Source: Larimichthys crocea
Taxonomy: Eukaryota; Chordata; Actinopteri; Sciaenidae
NCBI RefSeq assembly: GCF_000972845.2
Contig: NC_040028.1
Coordinates: 21,884,705 to 21,948,704, forward strand
Length of the DNA stretch: 64,000 bases
Direction: 5' to 3'
The position numbers and the translations under genes are program-made. The notes under the pieces are model-generated. The model worked only from the letters and a program-made list of their open reading frames with translations. It ran no database searches and was not told where the DNA came from. Shown here piece after piece: positions 23,191 through 34,225 of the stretch (the stretch's first letter is position 1; each line of letters opens with the position of its first letter).

Positions 23191-24080
23191 AGGGCGGTTC
23201 CTTTAATGCCAGTTTGATGTTCCAGTCTCTGTAAAAGAATTTGATGGTCAATGAGTTGAAAATTAAATCTGATTAAATTGTAACATCTGTATGGCTTTAA
23301 GCAGAATGAAATTCTTTTTGGTCTCTGCAGAAACTCTTACGGCTTTAAAAAAAACAAAACATTACAGGCCATAAATTAAGGTGTGGCTATGTTCTCCCTT
23401 TGGACCTTTCCTGTTCACACTGCTGCTCACATCCACGTAACTGAAGAAAATAAAGTTTCCACAGACACTTTGTTGTGATCATTAGAGGCTCCATCTGTCC
23501 GAGCTCTCATTTAACAAGCTGACTAACGTGCTGCTAATAACTAGTTTGAATGTTGAAACTTGATGTTTTGTAACTGTTATAGAACAAACCAAAGGTTTAT
23601 TCCAGGGTACAGCTGAAAGTATATCTAGATTGTCTGCTTCATTGGTAATGCACATAAAAGATTATCATGCAGTAATAACACTAACTATTCTGAACTGAGC
23701 ATGAAATATGTCCAGTTCTACTCTCATTCTCTGTGATGCTTCTGGAAGCATTAGATCACTGATGTTTTTTTTATTTTTACAGTTGTATCTTTACAGTGTG
23801 TCCTCTACTGTCTCCACGTCATCTGTTATTTATATGCATGCTGTGACAAGTAAGCTCAATGATGAACATGAATGTTGGCTGATTCTGCAGGTGGTTTGTT
23901 GAACTTTGGATGGATGTATTTGAGTACATATCTAACTAAAGGATACTGATTCTCACTTCTGTTTGACTTGACTAAAATGTGATTATACCTTACATTGTCC
24001 TCTCCTTTCTTTTACATTATCATCCATCACTCTCTCCTGTTTGTTCTTTGTATCCACCTCTCTCTCTTTTTTGCTTCTCT
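23191..24080. other. OR-A2 upstream region, no gene seen
   Basis: No E-box/TATA block like that of the other A copies is found here. A pyrimidine-rich tract and TTCTCTTGCAGAC splice acceptor end at 24087, directly before the OR-A2 ATG. Otherwise nothing is recognisable. Confidence 0.6.
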
Positions 24081-24087
24081 TGCAGAC

Positions 24088-25024
24088 ATGAAGAACAACG
24101 ACAGCCTGAATCCTGACTATTTTCAGTTGACTCTGTTTTCAGATCATGGCTCCCTCAGATATTTGTTCTTCAGTCTGTGTCTGTTGATCTACATGACTAT
24201 AATCTCTGCTAACATTGTCATTATTCTGGCAGTCTGCCTGGAGAAGTCTCTGCATCAGCCCATGTACATGTTTATCTCCTTTCTGTCTTTAAACTCTCTG
24301 TACGGCTCAGCCGGCTTCTTCCCCAGGTTTCTGATGGACATTCTGTCTGACACTCATTTCATCTCACGCCCATCATGTTTTGCTCAGATTTATGTCATTT
24401 ACACGTATGCATCATATGAGCTGACTATTCTAGGCATCATGGGCTATGACAGACTGGTTGCTATTTGCCAGCCTTTACATTATCACAGTAAAATGACGCT
24501 TCGGTTGGTCAGAAATCTTTTGATGTTTGCTGTGCTCTATCCTGTATTTGCTGTCGGCTCCTGTCTCTATCTCACTGTTCGATTAACACTGTGTGGAAAT
24601 AAACTGCACAAGCTTTTCTGTTCTAACTGGCCCGTGGTTCAGCTCTCCTGTGTGGACACGACTCTGAACAACATCGTAGGTCGGTTTGTCAGTGTAACAA
24701 CCATCTTCATCCCCCTGTTCTTCGTCCTGTACACCTACCTTCGCATTCTGCTCGTTGCAGAAGAAGTTCGTCTGAATCAGAGGAAAGGCGTTACAAACTG
24801 TTCGCTCACATGGTCACATTTGTGACCTATTCATCTCTCTCTTCTGAGCTTTCACTGACTCGGTTTGATAATGTGAATCCAATCATCACAGTTGTTTTAT
24901 CTTTAGAGATCTGTCATTCCCCATCAATAATCCTCTAGTTTACGGCCTGAATCTGCCTCAGATCAAAGGAGCCATTGTTAGATTTCTGAAGATTCACAAA
25001 ATGGCTCCTGCTGCCAAAACGTAA
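24088..25024 (+). pseudogene. subfamily-A olfactory receptor, 3' frame broken (A2)
   Basis: From the ATG (24088), about 220 codons are open and almost identical to the intact gene at 43057. They include SLHQPMYMF (TM2), GYDRLVAIC in place of MAYDRYVAIC, and the A6-specific SCFAQIYV and LRLVRNLLMF segments. A missing T near 24755 (TM5-loop 3 border) shifts the frame, and several more 1-4 bp deletions follow up to 24930. TM6-TM7 are therefore lost; the shifted frame stops at 24825. The last 200 bp are of A4 type, so the copy is a mosaic. Whether the indels are biological is uncertain. Confidence 0.85.
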
Positions 25025-25034
25025 AACTCAACAT

Positions 25035-25037
<3 letters not shown>

Positions 25038-25068
<31 letters not shown>
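25038..25068. repeat. (AT)n microsatellite
   Basis: A pure AT run of about 30 bp in the 3' flank of OR-A2. A shorter equivalent follows OR-A3 at 29708-29730. Confidence 0.92.
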
Positions 25069-25071
<3 letters not shown>

Positions 25072-25312
25072 GCTTCAGGAATGTGGTAGATGTTTTTGTC
25101 CATCGATGTTGATTGCTATCACAATAATTTTAAGGAGATCAGAATATGCTAACTTGAAATATATCAACCTGAACAATGATACAGACTGAGATGCATTGTT
25201 TAAATTCACATTGTGGGTTTGAATTGGTCTTAAATGATAATACTTTTTTTTTTGTCACATGTTAAAGCACACCCGATGTATAATAAAACATATATGCTCT
25301 GCTTTTTTAAAA

Positions 25313-27096
25313 TGGGATGCTGTTTGTAAAGCGGCTCACGCTGAAAATAACAGCAACATTTTGTCACATTTAGATTCAAACAATGTTTAAAAAACTGGTG
25401 TGAATTTTTGAGAGTCACTTTTTTTAATTCTTTTTTTTTGCACATTTACAATATTTGTCAACTTTATATTGTCATCCAGCCCCTGCTCCGCCTACTCCAG
25501 TCTCCCAGTTTCCTGCTTTGTTTGTCACGTCCTAATCACCTGTGTACTTAAACCCTTTGTTTCCCCTTCCCCAGTGCTAGATTGTCAGTGTACCATGTGT
25601 CCTACTTTCCAGCATTTCCCTAGTGTGCTTTTTGGTTTTGACCTTTGCCTGTTTTTGCCCTACTCCTTTGGATTGTTTGTTTGCCTTACCTGACTGATCT
25701 CCCGTGTACCAAACCATGGATGGTAATTAAAGACTGGTTACCTCCTGTATCTGCCTCCCGAGTCCTGCAGTTGAGTCCTGTGTCCGTGCCTTGTAACAAA
25801 TATTTAAATACAAACGTTAAATGTTACACCTAAATGTTAAATCTAAATGTTAAATCTAAATGTTAAATCTAAATCTAAATGTTAAATCTAAATATTAAAT
25901 CTAAATCCAAATGCTAAATCTAAATATTAAATCTAAATGTAATATGCAAATTCAAATGCCGGTAACCCGAAGTACCAAAATAAAAGCTTGAGGGGGTCAG
26001 AGTGTGTTTATAGTGGCAAATAACGAATAAAACCCATCTTATGAGTGTGTTTATAGTGGCAAATAACGAATAAAACCCATCTTATCCGTGGAAATTGACT
26101 TATGGACATGGATTATCGTGATAATAACTACCTAAAATAACAAACATGTTCGGAGAAACTTTATCTGAAGAGTACTTTGAGTTTTGTATGAAACTAATGC
26201 TACGTGATTTGGACAATCTGACAGAGAGTGAGTGAGCAGAGAGGGCTTAAATACTGGCTTGATTGGTGATGGGAACCAGGTGAGTCAAGCAGGTGAGGGG
26301 AATTGGTCTGATGAGGGGGCTGTGGCTGGCAGGTGAGTGAAGAGTGAATGGAAAAGTACTGAGGCAGGTGAGAGAGGAGCAGACTGTGACAACCAGGTGG
26401 AGGCGGGCGGGCGCAGGATCTTGCTGGCCCTTATGCAAGCAAATATGACAGATCAGTCAAAGTGACTCCCTTGTGGCTGGCTAGAGTGGCTACAGGTCAT
26501 AAGTTCCGCACCCTTTACAAAAGTGACGCTAAAAACTTTAAGTACTCTTCAAATAAAGTTTCTCCAAACGTGTTTGTTATTTTAGGTAGTTATTATCATG
26601 ATAATCCATGTCCAAGAGTCAATTTCCCCGGATAAGATCGGTTTTATTCGTTATTTGCCACTATAAACACACTCTGACCTCAGCAAGCTTTTATTTTGGT
26701 ACTTCTGGTTAGCGGCATTTGAATTAGCCTATTAGTTAAATATTTAATTTCACCCGAAACATTTAGATTTAACATTTAGATTTAGATTTAACATTTAGAT
26801 TTAGCATTTAGATTTAGATTTAGATTTAACATTTAGATTTAGATTTAGATTTAACATTTAGATTTCTCATTTAGATTCAGATTTAACATTTAGATTTAAC
26901 ATTTAACATTTAGGTGTAACATTTAACATTTGTATTTAAATATTTAAAATATATCTAAGTTGACAAATATTGTTGTAAATGTGCAAAAAAGTGACAAAAA
27001 AAAATTCACACCAGTTTTTTAAACATTGTTTGAAGCTAAATGTGACAAAACGTTGCTGTTATTTTCAGCGTGAGCCGCTTTACAAACAGCACCCCA
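25313..27096. mobile_element. fold-back (palindromic) element, copy 1
   Basis: Nested inverted repeats. The outer arms 25313-25465 and 26958-27096 carry GCTGTTTGTAAAGCGGCTCA and its complement. Next come A/T-rich tandem TAAATC/TAAATG arrays (25800-25950 versus 26735-26955). The inner arms 25955-26190 and 26532-26735 carry TTATAGTGGCAAATAACGAA. The ~340-bp centre (26191-26531) is unrelated. No transposase is present. A solo LTR has inserted in the left arm (25470-25798). A deleted second copy lies at 29944-31235. Fold-back or MITE-like DNA transposon is the best class. Confidence 0.75.
25470..25798 (+). mobile_element. solo LTR of a chromovirus-like gypsy element
   Basis: 329 bp from TGTCATCC to TTGTAACA. 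The first part (CCCTGCTCCGCCTACTCCAG) resembles the LTR start beside the chromovirus polypurine tract at 40010-40105. Copy 2 of the fold-back element shows the uninterrupted site. Inverted copies lie at 35936-36276 and 39290-39626. Confidence 0.7.
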
Positions 27097-27104
27097 TACT
27101 TTTT

Positions 27105-27590
27105 CAGCAGATGGAATGTCAATAAATGTTTTAATTATTTTTATGGGATTTCAGCTGTATGTTTACAGAATTAGGATGTCAAATGTCTTGTATACTAAAT
27201 TGTTTTTAACATCAATTTATTTGTGCTATGAACCAGTTTCCCTTCATGATTACATTAACACTCAGTTATAATGATGTAGAATATTCAGTAAACAAGATTA
27301 AGAGTCATGCTACTGGTTCTATGAGGCTGCACTTTGTCACCACATCATGAAATATGAAAAAAAAAATAGACAACTATTGGTTGTCATGTGTCAGTTTTCA
27401 GTTTTATTTTGATAGTCTTGTCTCTAGACTTCTTAAGTCTGTTGCTGCTTTGTGGGGAAGCTTTGTAAGGGAACCAGGCATAAAACCTGGGCATGAAGGA
27501 CACCCAACTTACTTCAGACAAGACCAAGAACATATCTGAGATCTTTGAGAAGTAAACAAATATAGCAGTGATCTGCTTCGGAGGACCAAA
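27105..27590. other. spacer without recognised gene
   Basis: A/T-rich 3' flank of the fold-back element. It includes a TCAGTTTTCAGTTTTATTTTGATAGTCTTGTCT phrase in two parts that is tandemly repeated at 33068-33205. Nothing else is recognised. Confidence 0.5.
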
Positions 27591-27599
27591 TGTCTGGTG

Positions 27600-28155
27600 T
27601 GTATTAAGTGCTTAGGAGACCACTCTGACTCTGAAGAAGTAATAGAGATAAAGAATACTGGACAAGGAGAGAACATCCGTAAAGTTAGTGGAACCAGACT
27701 CAAGTAGCTACTTGTCCTAACTTAGGATTGAAGGGTCTTAAAAGGGTTCAGCCATGATTGGATTCTGAAGTAAAGACCGGTGTAAGATGGCCAGATTTAT
27801 TAGTTTAGCTTCACTTTAAGAAGAATACCATGGTGTCATCTGAGAAATAAGACGAGTCAGAAATGAAAGCATAACAACGGGTGTATGGGTGAAAGAAAGG
27901 CTGCTAGACGGACCTGGTTGACCCAAAGAGTTGTGCCCATGAACTGGGAAGGTCTGGCCGAGGCCCCCATCCCCTATGGTGGTTGTAGACATGGAATCTG
28001 AGTGGACCATGTTCAAAACCTACATTGTAGAGATGACTGGAAGGAGCTGTGGTCAGAAGGTCATCGGTGCCTGCAAGACGAGGGCAACTAAACTGGTACT
28101 GGACCTTATAAAAAATACTCAGATACAAACCCACAACACTCAGACACATATTGTT
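27600..28155 (+). repeat. OR-A duplication unit 1 upstream part, with Rex3 relic
   Basis: Virtually identical to 33210-33770 and, with many small indels, to 36615-37150. Within it, 27890-28090 is a decayed Rex3 piece; a readable stretch (MESEWTMFKTYIVEMTGRSC) corresponds to the region between endonuclease and reverse transcriptase of the Rex3 at 17019-20382. It is part of the segment that was duplicated with the OR gene. Confidence 0.75.
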
Positions 28156-28159
28156 TGTG

Positions 28160-28290
28160 GCACACCTCGGCTCCCCTTGTGTGTTCACGTGGCTGCTCTC
28201 AGGGTAACAGCTCAACAGTATAAAGGTTCAGCAGCTGCCTCAGTCTGGACTAGATCAGAGCAGGATGCTGTGTATTTGACTAAAATGTAG
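28160..28290 (+). promoter_or_regulatory. shared subfamily-A OR upstream block (copy A3)
   Basis: It carries an E-box (CACGTG) about 30 bp upstream of TATAAAGG (28219), and is identical to the A4 and A7 copies over most of its length. The TATA box is 534 bp before the ATG. Confidence 0.5.
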
Positions 28291-28752
28291 ATACACATAC
28301 ACTGATGCAAAGACTTTTCTGAATGTCTTTATGACTTTATTAACTGGGCAGACCACAGGACTTATTTAAACAGTATATTTTGTTGTTTGTCTTTATTTAT
28401 AGCTTCAATGGAACAAAAGTTTTATTTGAACACATCTTTCTGAATGACTTGAAATGTGTTATTTATGTTGAATATTATCAGACAAATTTGTTTGAAATTT
28501 GCAATTTATTAACTCTTTAATATGTTTAATCTATTACAGAACAGTGTTCTTAATTGTGACTGTTTTCACTTGTGAAGAAGGACATTTTGAGTCTGTGCCA
28601 TGTGATAACCTGATGATGATTGAGAAATGTTTGCTTTTTGCATTTAGTGTCAGAGACTTGTTTATTTCTCCTGAAATGTGTTTGTTATGTTGAATATTAT
28701 CAGGTCAAATTGTTTCAAATGTGAAACCTACAGATATTTTGTTGAGGCCAGC

Positions 28753-29696
28753 ATGAAGAACAACGACAGCCTGAATCCTGACTATTTTCAGTTGACTCTG
28801 TTTTCAGATCATGGCTCCTTCAGATATTTGTTCTTCAGTCTGTGTCTGTTGATCTACATGACTATAATCTCTGCTAACATTGTCATTATTCTGGCAGTCT
28901 GCCTGGAGAAGTCTCTGCATCAGCCCATGTACATGTTTATCTCCTTTCTGTCTTTAAACTCTCTGTACGGCTCAGCCGGCTTCTTCCCCAGGTTTCTGAT
29001 GGACATTCTGTCTGACACTCATTTCATCTCACGCCCACTTTGTTTCATTCAGATGTATGTCATTTACACGTATGCATCATATGAGCTGATTATTCTCACC
29101 ATCATGGGCTATGACAGACTGGTTGCTATTTGCCAGCCTTTACATTATCACAGTAAAATGACTTTAAAGACGGTGATTCAGCTTTTGATGTTTGCTGTGC
29201 TCTATCCTGCATTTGCTATCGGCTCCTGTCTCTATCTCACTGTTCGATTAACACTGTGTGGAAATAAACTGCACAGGCTTTTCTGTTCTAACTGGCCCGT
29301 GGTTCAGCTCTCCTGTGTGGACACGACTCTGAACAACATCGTAGGTCAGTTTGTGACATGACGACCATCTTCATCCCCCTGTTTCTTCGTCCTGTACACC
29401 TACCTGCGCATTCTGCTCGTTTGCAGAAGAAGTTCGTCTGAATTCAGAGGAAAGCGGTTACAAACCTGTCTGCCTCACATGGTCACATTTGTGCTATTCA
29501 TTCTCCTCTTCTGTGAGCTTTCACTGACTCGGTTTGATAATGTGAATCCAATCATCACAGTGTTTTTATCTTTAGAGTATCTGATCATTCCTCCCATCAA
29601 TACCCTCTAGTTTACGGCCTGAATCTGCCTCAGATCAAAGGAGCATTGTTAGATTTTCGGAAGATTCACAAAATGGCTCCTGCTGCCAAAACGTAA
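28753..29696 (+). pseudogene. subfamily-A olfactory receptor, frame broken in TM5 (A3)
   Basis: The ATG at 28753 opens about 200 codons through TM1-TM4 and loop 2 (LHQPMYMF, MGYDRLVAIC, conserved TM3 Cys). A missing A near 29357 brings a stop at 29361. Further 1-bp changes follow (extra T near 29384, losses near 29453, 29495, 29562, 29603 and 29644). The TAA matching the intact genes is at 29694. The ~85-bp leader segment with the splice acceptor is deleted, so GAGGCCAG runs directly into CATGAAG. If the leader is needed for splicing, expression is also compromised. Confidence 0.85.
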
Positions 29697-29707
29697 AACT
29701 CCTCAAC

Positions 29708-29738
<31 letters not shown>

Positions 29739-29943
29739 TGTATACATATATAAAGTGCTTCAGGAATGTGGTAGATGTTTTTGTCCATCGATGTTCATTG
29801 CTATCACAATCATTTTAAGGAGATCACTATATGTTAAATTCACATTGTGGGTTCTGAATTGGTCTCAAATGATAATACATTTATTTTTTGTCACATGTTA
29901 AAGAACACCCGATGTATAATAAAACATATATGCGCTGCTTTTT

Positions 29944-31235
29944 TATGGGGTGCTGTTTGTAAAGTGGCTCACACTGAAAATAACAGCAACATTTTGTCAC
30001 ATTTAGCTTCAAATAATGTTTAAAAAACTGGTGTGAATTTTTGAGAGTCACTTTTTTGCACATTTACAACAATATTTGTCAACTTAGAAATATTTAAATA
30101 CAAATGTTAAATGTTACACACCATGTTAAATCTAAATCTAAATGTTAGATCTAAATGTTAAATCTAAATTAGATTAGATTAGATTATACAGAAAGTGTAA
30201 TATACACTACAGAAATATACACTACAGAATCAAATAAAGGAGCAAAAAAACAACAACAACAGGCAATCCACAGACAAGTGTACAGATGTTCAAAACAAGT
30301 ACTAAGGTAGAAAATCTCAAAGTAGTGGAATGATATAAATAATATTGCACAGGTAATCGGAAAGGAAATATAAATACAGATTTTAAAGTACGACATGATC
30401 AGGTGACCATAGTGTAGGAAAATATTGCAAAGGAAAGTGACCATAATATAAATAATATTACAAAAGTAAGTGACCATGGTATAAATAATAACTGCAAGGT
30501 ATACATGAAATAAAGTAGAAAAGACTTTCAAAGGCACATGAACAGGAGACTACAACATTCAGGTGGTGCAGGTGTTGTAAAGTCTGACAGCAGCAGGGAT
30601 GAAGGACTATAAATATTACATCTAAATCTAAATGTTAAATCTAAATCTAAATGTTAAATTTAAATCTAAATCTAAATGTTAAATCTAAATGTTAAATCTA
30701 AATCTGAATGTTAAATCTAAATCTTAAATTTAAATCTAAATCTAAATGTTAATTCTAAATGTTAAATCTAAACCTAAATGTTAAATCTTAATGTTAAATC
30801 TAAAATCTAAATGTTAAATCTAAATGTTTCAGGTCATACTAAATATTTAATTATATGCTAATTCAAATGCCAGTAACCGGAAGTACCAAAATAAAAGCTT
30901 GAGGCGGTCAGAGTGTGTTTATAGTGGCAAATAACGAATAAAACCGATCTTATCCGGGGAAATGGACTCTTGGACATGGATTATTGTGATAATAACTACC
31001 TAAAATAACAAACACATTTGGAGAAACTTTATCTGAAGATAAAGAGATGTTATCTGAAGATAATATTTGTATTTAAATATTTAAAATGTCTCTAAGTTGA
31101 CAAATATTGTTGTAAATGTGCAAAAAAGTGACTCTCAAAAATTCACACCAGATTTTTAAACATTGTTTGAAGCTAAATGTGATAAAGAGTTGCTGTTATT
31201 TTCAGTGTGAGTCGCTTTACAAACAGCACCCCATA
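29944..31235. mobile_element. fold-back element, copy 2 (deleted) with insertion
   Basis: The outer arms 29944-30100 and 31065-31235 match copy 1. TAAATC/TAAATG arrays lie at 30110-30165 and 30612-30830, and one inner arm at 30840-31040; the partner inner arm is missing. A ~440-bp segment (30168-30611, ending near GTCTGACAGCAGCAGGGATGA) interrupts the array and looks like a separate fish interspersed repeat that I cannot name. Confidence 0.65.
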
Positions 31236-31409
31236 TTTTTTCAGCAGATGGAATGTCGATAAATGTTTTAATTATTTTTATGGAATTTCATCTGTATGCT
31301 GACAGAATTAGGATGTCAGATGTCTTTTTGTTATATACTAAATAGTTTTTAAAATCAATTTATTTAACACTCGGTTGTAATGATGTAGAATATTCAATAC
31401 AGGGTCACA

Positions 31410-32975
31410 GGGGTTGGGTGCTAAGAGAGTTGGGTGGCGGTTGGAGGCGGGGACCCTGGCGGTCCGACCCCCGGCTGTAGAAGCTGGCTCTGGGGACGTT
31501 GAACCTCACCTCTCTGGCGGGGAAGGAGCCTGAACTGGTGCACGAGGTCGAGAGGTACCAGGTAGATATAGTCGGGCTCGCTTTAACACACAGCGTGGGC
31601 TCCGGAACCAGTTTCCTTGGGAGGGGTTGGACGCTCTACCACTCTGGAGGCCCCTGGCAAGAGGCGCAAAGTGGGGGTGGGAATGCTTGTTTCCCCCTGG
31701 CTCGGCACCTGTACGTTGGGGTTCACCCTGGTGGACGAGAGGGTAACCTCCCTTCGCCTGTGGGGTCCTGACTGTCGTCTGTGCCTATACACCGAACAGC
31801 AGTTCAGAGTACCCACCCTTTTTGAAGTCTTTGGAGGGGGTGCTAGAGAGCTCTCCTCTGGGGACTCCCTCGTCCTCCTGGGGGACTTCAATGCTCACGT
31901 GGGCAGTGACAGTGAGACCTGGAGGGACGTGATTGGGAGGAACCCCCCCCCCCGATCTCAACCCGAGTGGTGTTCTGTTATTGGACTTCTGTGCTCGTCA
32001 TGGACTGTCCATAACAAACACCATGTTCAAGCATAAGGGTGTCCATATGTGCACTTGGCACCAGGACGCCCTCGGCTGCAGTTCGATGATTGACTTTGTG
32101 GTCGTGTCGTCGGACTTGCGGCCACATGTTTTGGACACAACTGATCACCACCTGGTGGTGAGTTGGCGCCGATGGTGGGGGAGGATGGCGGTCAGACCTG
32201 GCAGGCCCAAACGTTCTGTGCGGGTTTGCTGAGAACATCTGGCTGAATCTCCTGTCAGAAAGAGCTTCAACTCGCACCTCCGGGAGAGCTTCACTCACGT
32301 CCCGGGGGAGGTGGGGGACACTGAGTTCGAGTGGACCTTGTTCCGTTCGTCCATTGTCGAGGCAGCCTGGGTGGTGGTTCCCCTGTTTAAAAAGGGGGAC
32401 CGGAGGGTGTGCTACCACTCTAGGGGGATCACACTCCTCAGCCTCCCCGGGAAGGTCTTTTCGGGGGTCCTGGAGAGGAGGGTCCCCAAGATTGTCGAAC
32501 CTCGGATCCAGGAGGAGCAGTGTGGTTTTCGTCCTGGTCGTGGAACTGTGGACCAGCTCTATACCCTTAGCGCGGTCCTGGAGGGTGCATGGGAGTTTGC
32601 CTGACCAGTCTACATGTGCTTTGTGGACTTGGAGAAGGCGTTCGACCGTGTCCCTCGGGGAGTCCTGTGGGGGGTGCTCCGGGAGTATGGGGTTCTGGAC
32701 CCACTAATATGGGCAATCCAGTCCCTGTACTCCCGGTGCCAGAGCTTGGTCCGCATTGCCGGTGAGATGTTCCGGGCACATCCCTCCTGGAGGTGGCCCC
32801 GGGGAAGACCCAGGACACGCTGGAGGGACTATGTCTCTCAGCTGGCCTGAAAACGCCTTGGGGTCCCCCTGGGAGAGTTGGATGAAGTGGCCGGAGAGAG
32901 GGAAGTCTGGGCCCCCCTGCTGAAGCTGCTGCCCCCACGACCAGACCTCAGATAAACGGGAGAAGATGGAAGATC
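31410..32975 (+). mobile_element. Rex3: internally deleted Rex3 LINE, second copy
   Basis: 5' untranslated and endonuclease part ([46 protein letters not shown]) with frameshifts. The sequence then jumps at about 32368 from the endonuclease linker to PLFKKGDRRV of reverse transcriptase. It jumps again near 32761 from YSRCQSLVRIAG to the C-terminal GEMFRAHPSW..RGRPRTRW. The FADD catalytic box is in the second deleted block, so the copy is dead. It is in the opposite orientation to the copy at 17019-20382. Confidence 0.88.
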
Positions 32976-33067
32976 AAGCGTCATATTAGTGGTTCTATGA
33001 GGCTGCACTTTGTCACCACACCATGAAATATGAAAAAAAAATAGACAACCTTCGGTTGTCAGGGTCT

Positions 33068-33205
33068 GTTATGTGTCAGTTTTCTGTCTTATTTTGATAG
33101 TCTTGTCTTTGTGTCATGTGTCAGTTTTCTGTCTTATTTTGATAGTCTTGTCTTTGTGTCATGTGTCAGTTTCCTGTTTTATTTTGATAGTATTGTCTCT
33201 GTGTG
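33068..33205. repeat. minisatellite, ~46-bp unit x3
   Basis: The phrase TGTGTCAGTTTTCTGTCTTA followed by TTTTGATAGTCTTGTCTTTG occurs three times in tandem, the last copy slightly changed. Confidence 0.85.
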
Positions 33206-33209
33206 TCTG

Positions 33210-33770
33210 GTGTGTATTAAGTGCTTAGGAGACCACTCTGACTCTGAAGGAGTAATAGAGATAAAGAATACTGGACAAGGAGAGAACATCCGTAAAGTTA
33301 GTGGAACCAGACTCAAGTAGCTACTTGTCCTAACTTAGGAATGAAGGGTCTTAAAAGGGTTCAGCCATGATTGGATTCTGAAGTAAAGACCGGTGTAAGA
33401 TGGCCAGATTTATTAGTTTAGCTTCACTTTAAGAAGAATACCATGGTGTCATCTGAGAAATAAGACGAGTCAGAAATGAAAGCATAACAACGGGTGTATG
33501 GGTGAAAGAAAGGCTGCTAGACGGACCTGGTTGACCCAAAGAGTTGTGCCCATGAACTGGGAAGGTCTGGCCGAGGCCCCCATCCCCTATGGTGGTTGTA
33601 GACATGGAATCTGAGTGGACCATGTTCAAAACCTACATTGTAGAGATGACTGGAAGGAGCTGTGGTCAGAAGGTCATCGGTGCCTGCAAGACGAGGGCAA
33701 CTAAACTGGTACTGGACCTTATAAAAAATACTCAGATACAAACCCACAACACTCAGACACATATTGTTTG
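33210..33770 (+). repeat. OR-A duplication unit 2 upstream part, with Rex3 relic
   Basis: Near-identical copy of 27600-28155, including the same Rex3 relic reading frame (33589-33720). This marks a recent tandem duplication of about 5.6 kb spacing. Confidence 0.8.
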
Positions 33771-33771
33771 T

Positions 33772-33905
33772 GGCACACCTCGGCTCCCCTTGTGTGTTCA
33801 CGTGGCTGCTCTCAGGGTAACAGCTCAACAGTATAAAGGTTCAGCAGCTGCCTCAGTCTGGACTAGATCAGAGCAGGATGCTGTGTATTTGACTAAAATG
33901 TAGAT
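33772..33905 (+). promoter_or_regulatory. shared subfamily-A OR upstream block (copy A4)
   Basis: E-box CACGTG near 33800 and TATAAAGG at 33832, here only 394 bp before the ATG. This copy, and A5, lack a ~210-bp leader segment present in A1, A3 and A7. Confidence 0.5.
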
Positions 33906-34225
33906 ACACATACACTGATGCAAAGACTTTTCTGAATGTCTTTATGACTTTATTAACTGGGCAGACCACAGGACTTATTTAAACAGTATATTTTGTTGTT
34001 TGTCTTTATTTTTAGCTTCAATGGAACAAAAGTTTTATTTGAACACATCTTTCTGAATGACTTGAAATGTGTTTATGTTGAATATTATCAGGTCAAATTG
34101 TTTCAAATGTGAAACCTACAGACATTTTGTTGAGGCCAGTTTAAACTGTAGTACCACTCATTTTGTCCTTTTAATCAGTTTTGTCCTCCCTCTTTGTCTC
34201 CATCACTCTCACGTCTCTTGCAGAC

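Noticed and set aside
25800..26960. Possible CRISPR-like array or telomere repeat in the TAAATC/TAAATG tracts
   Set aside because: Units are irregular 6-12 bp A/T-rich repeats without spacers, in a vertebrate genome, and not TTAGGG; they are part of a fold-back element.
34181..34225. 15-residue N-terminal extension of OR-A4 (also for A7)
   Set aside because: Opens with TTG and runs through the splice acceptor tract; the conserved MKNN ATG is the likely start.
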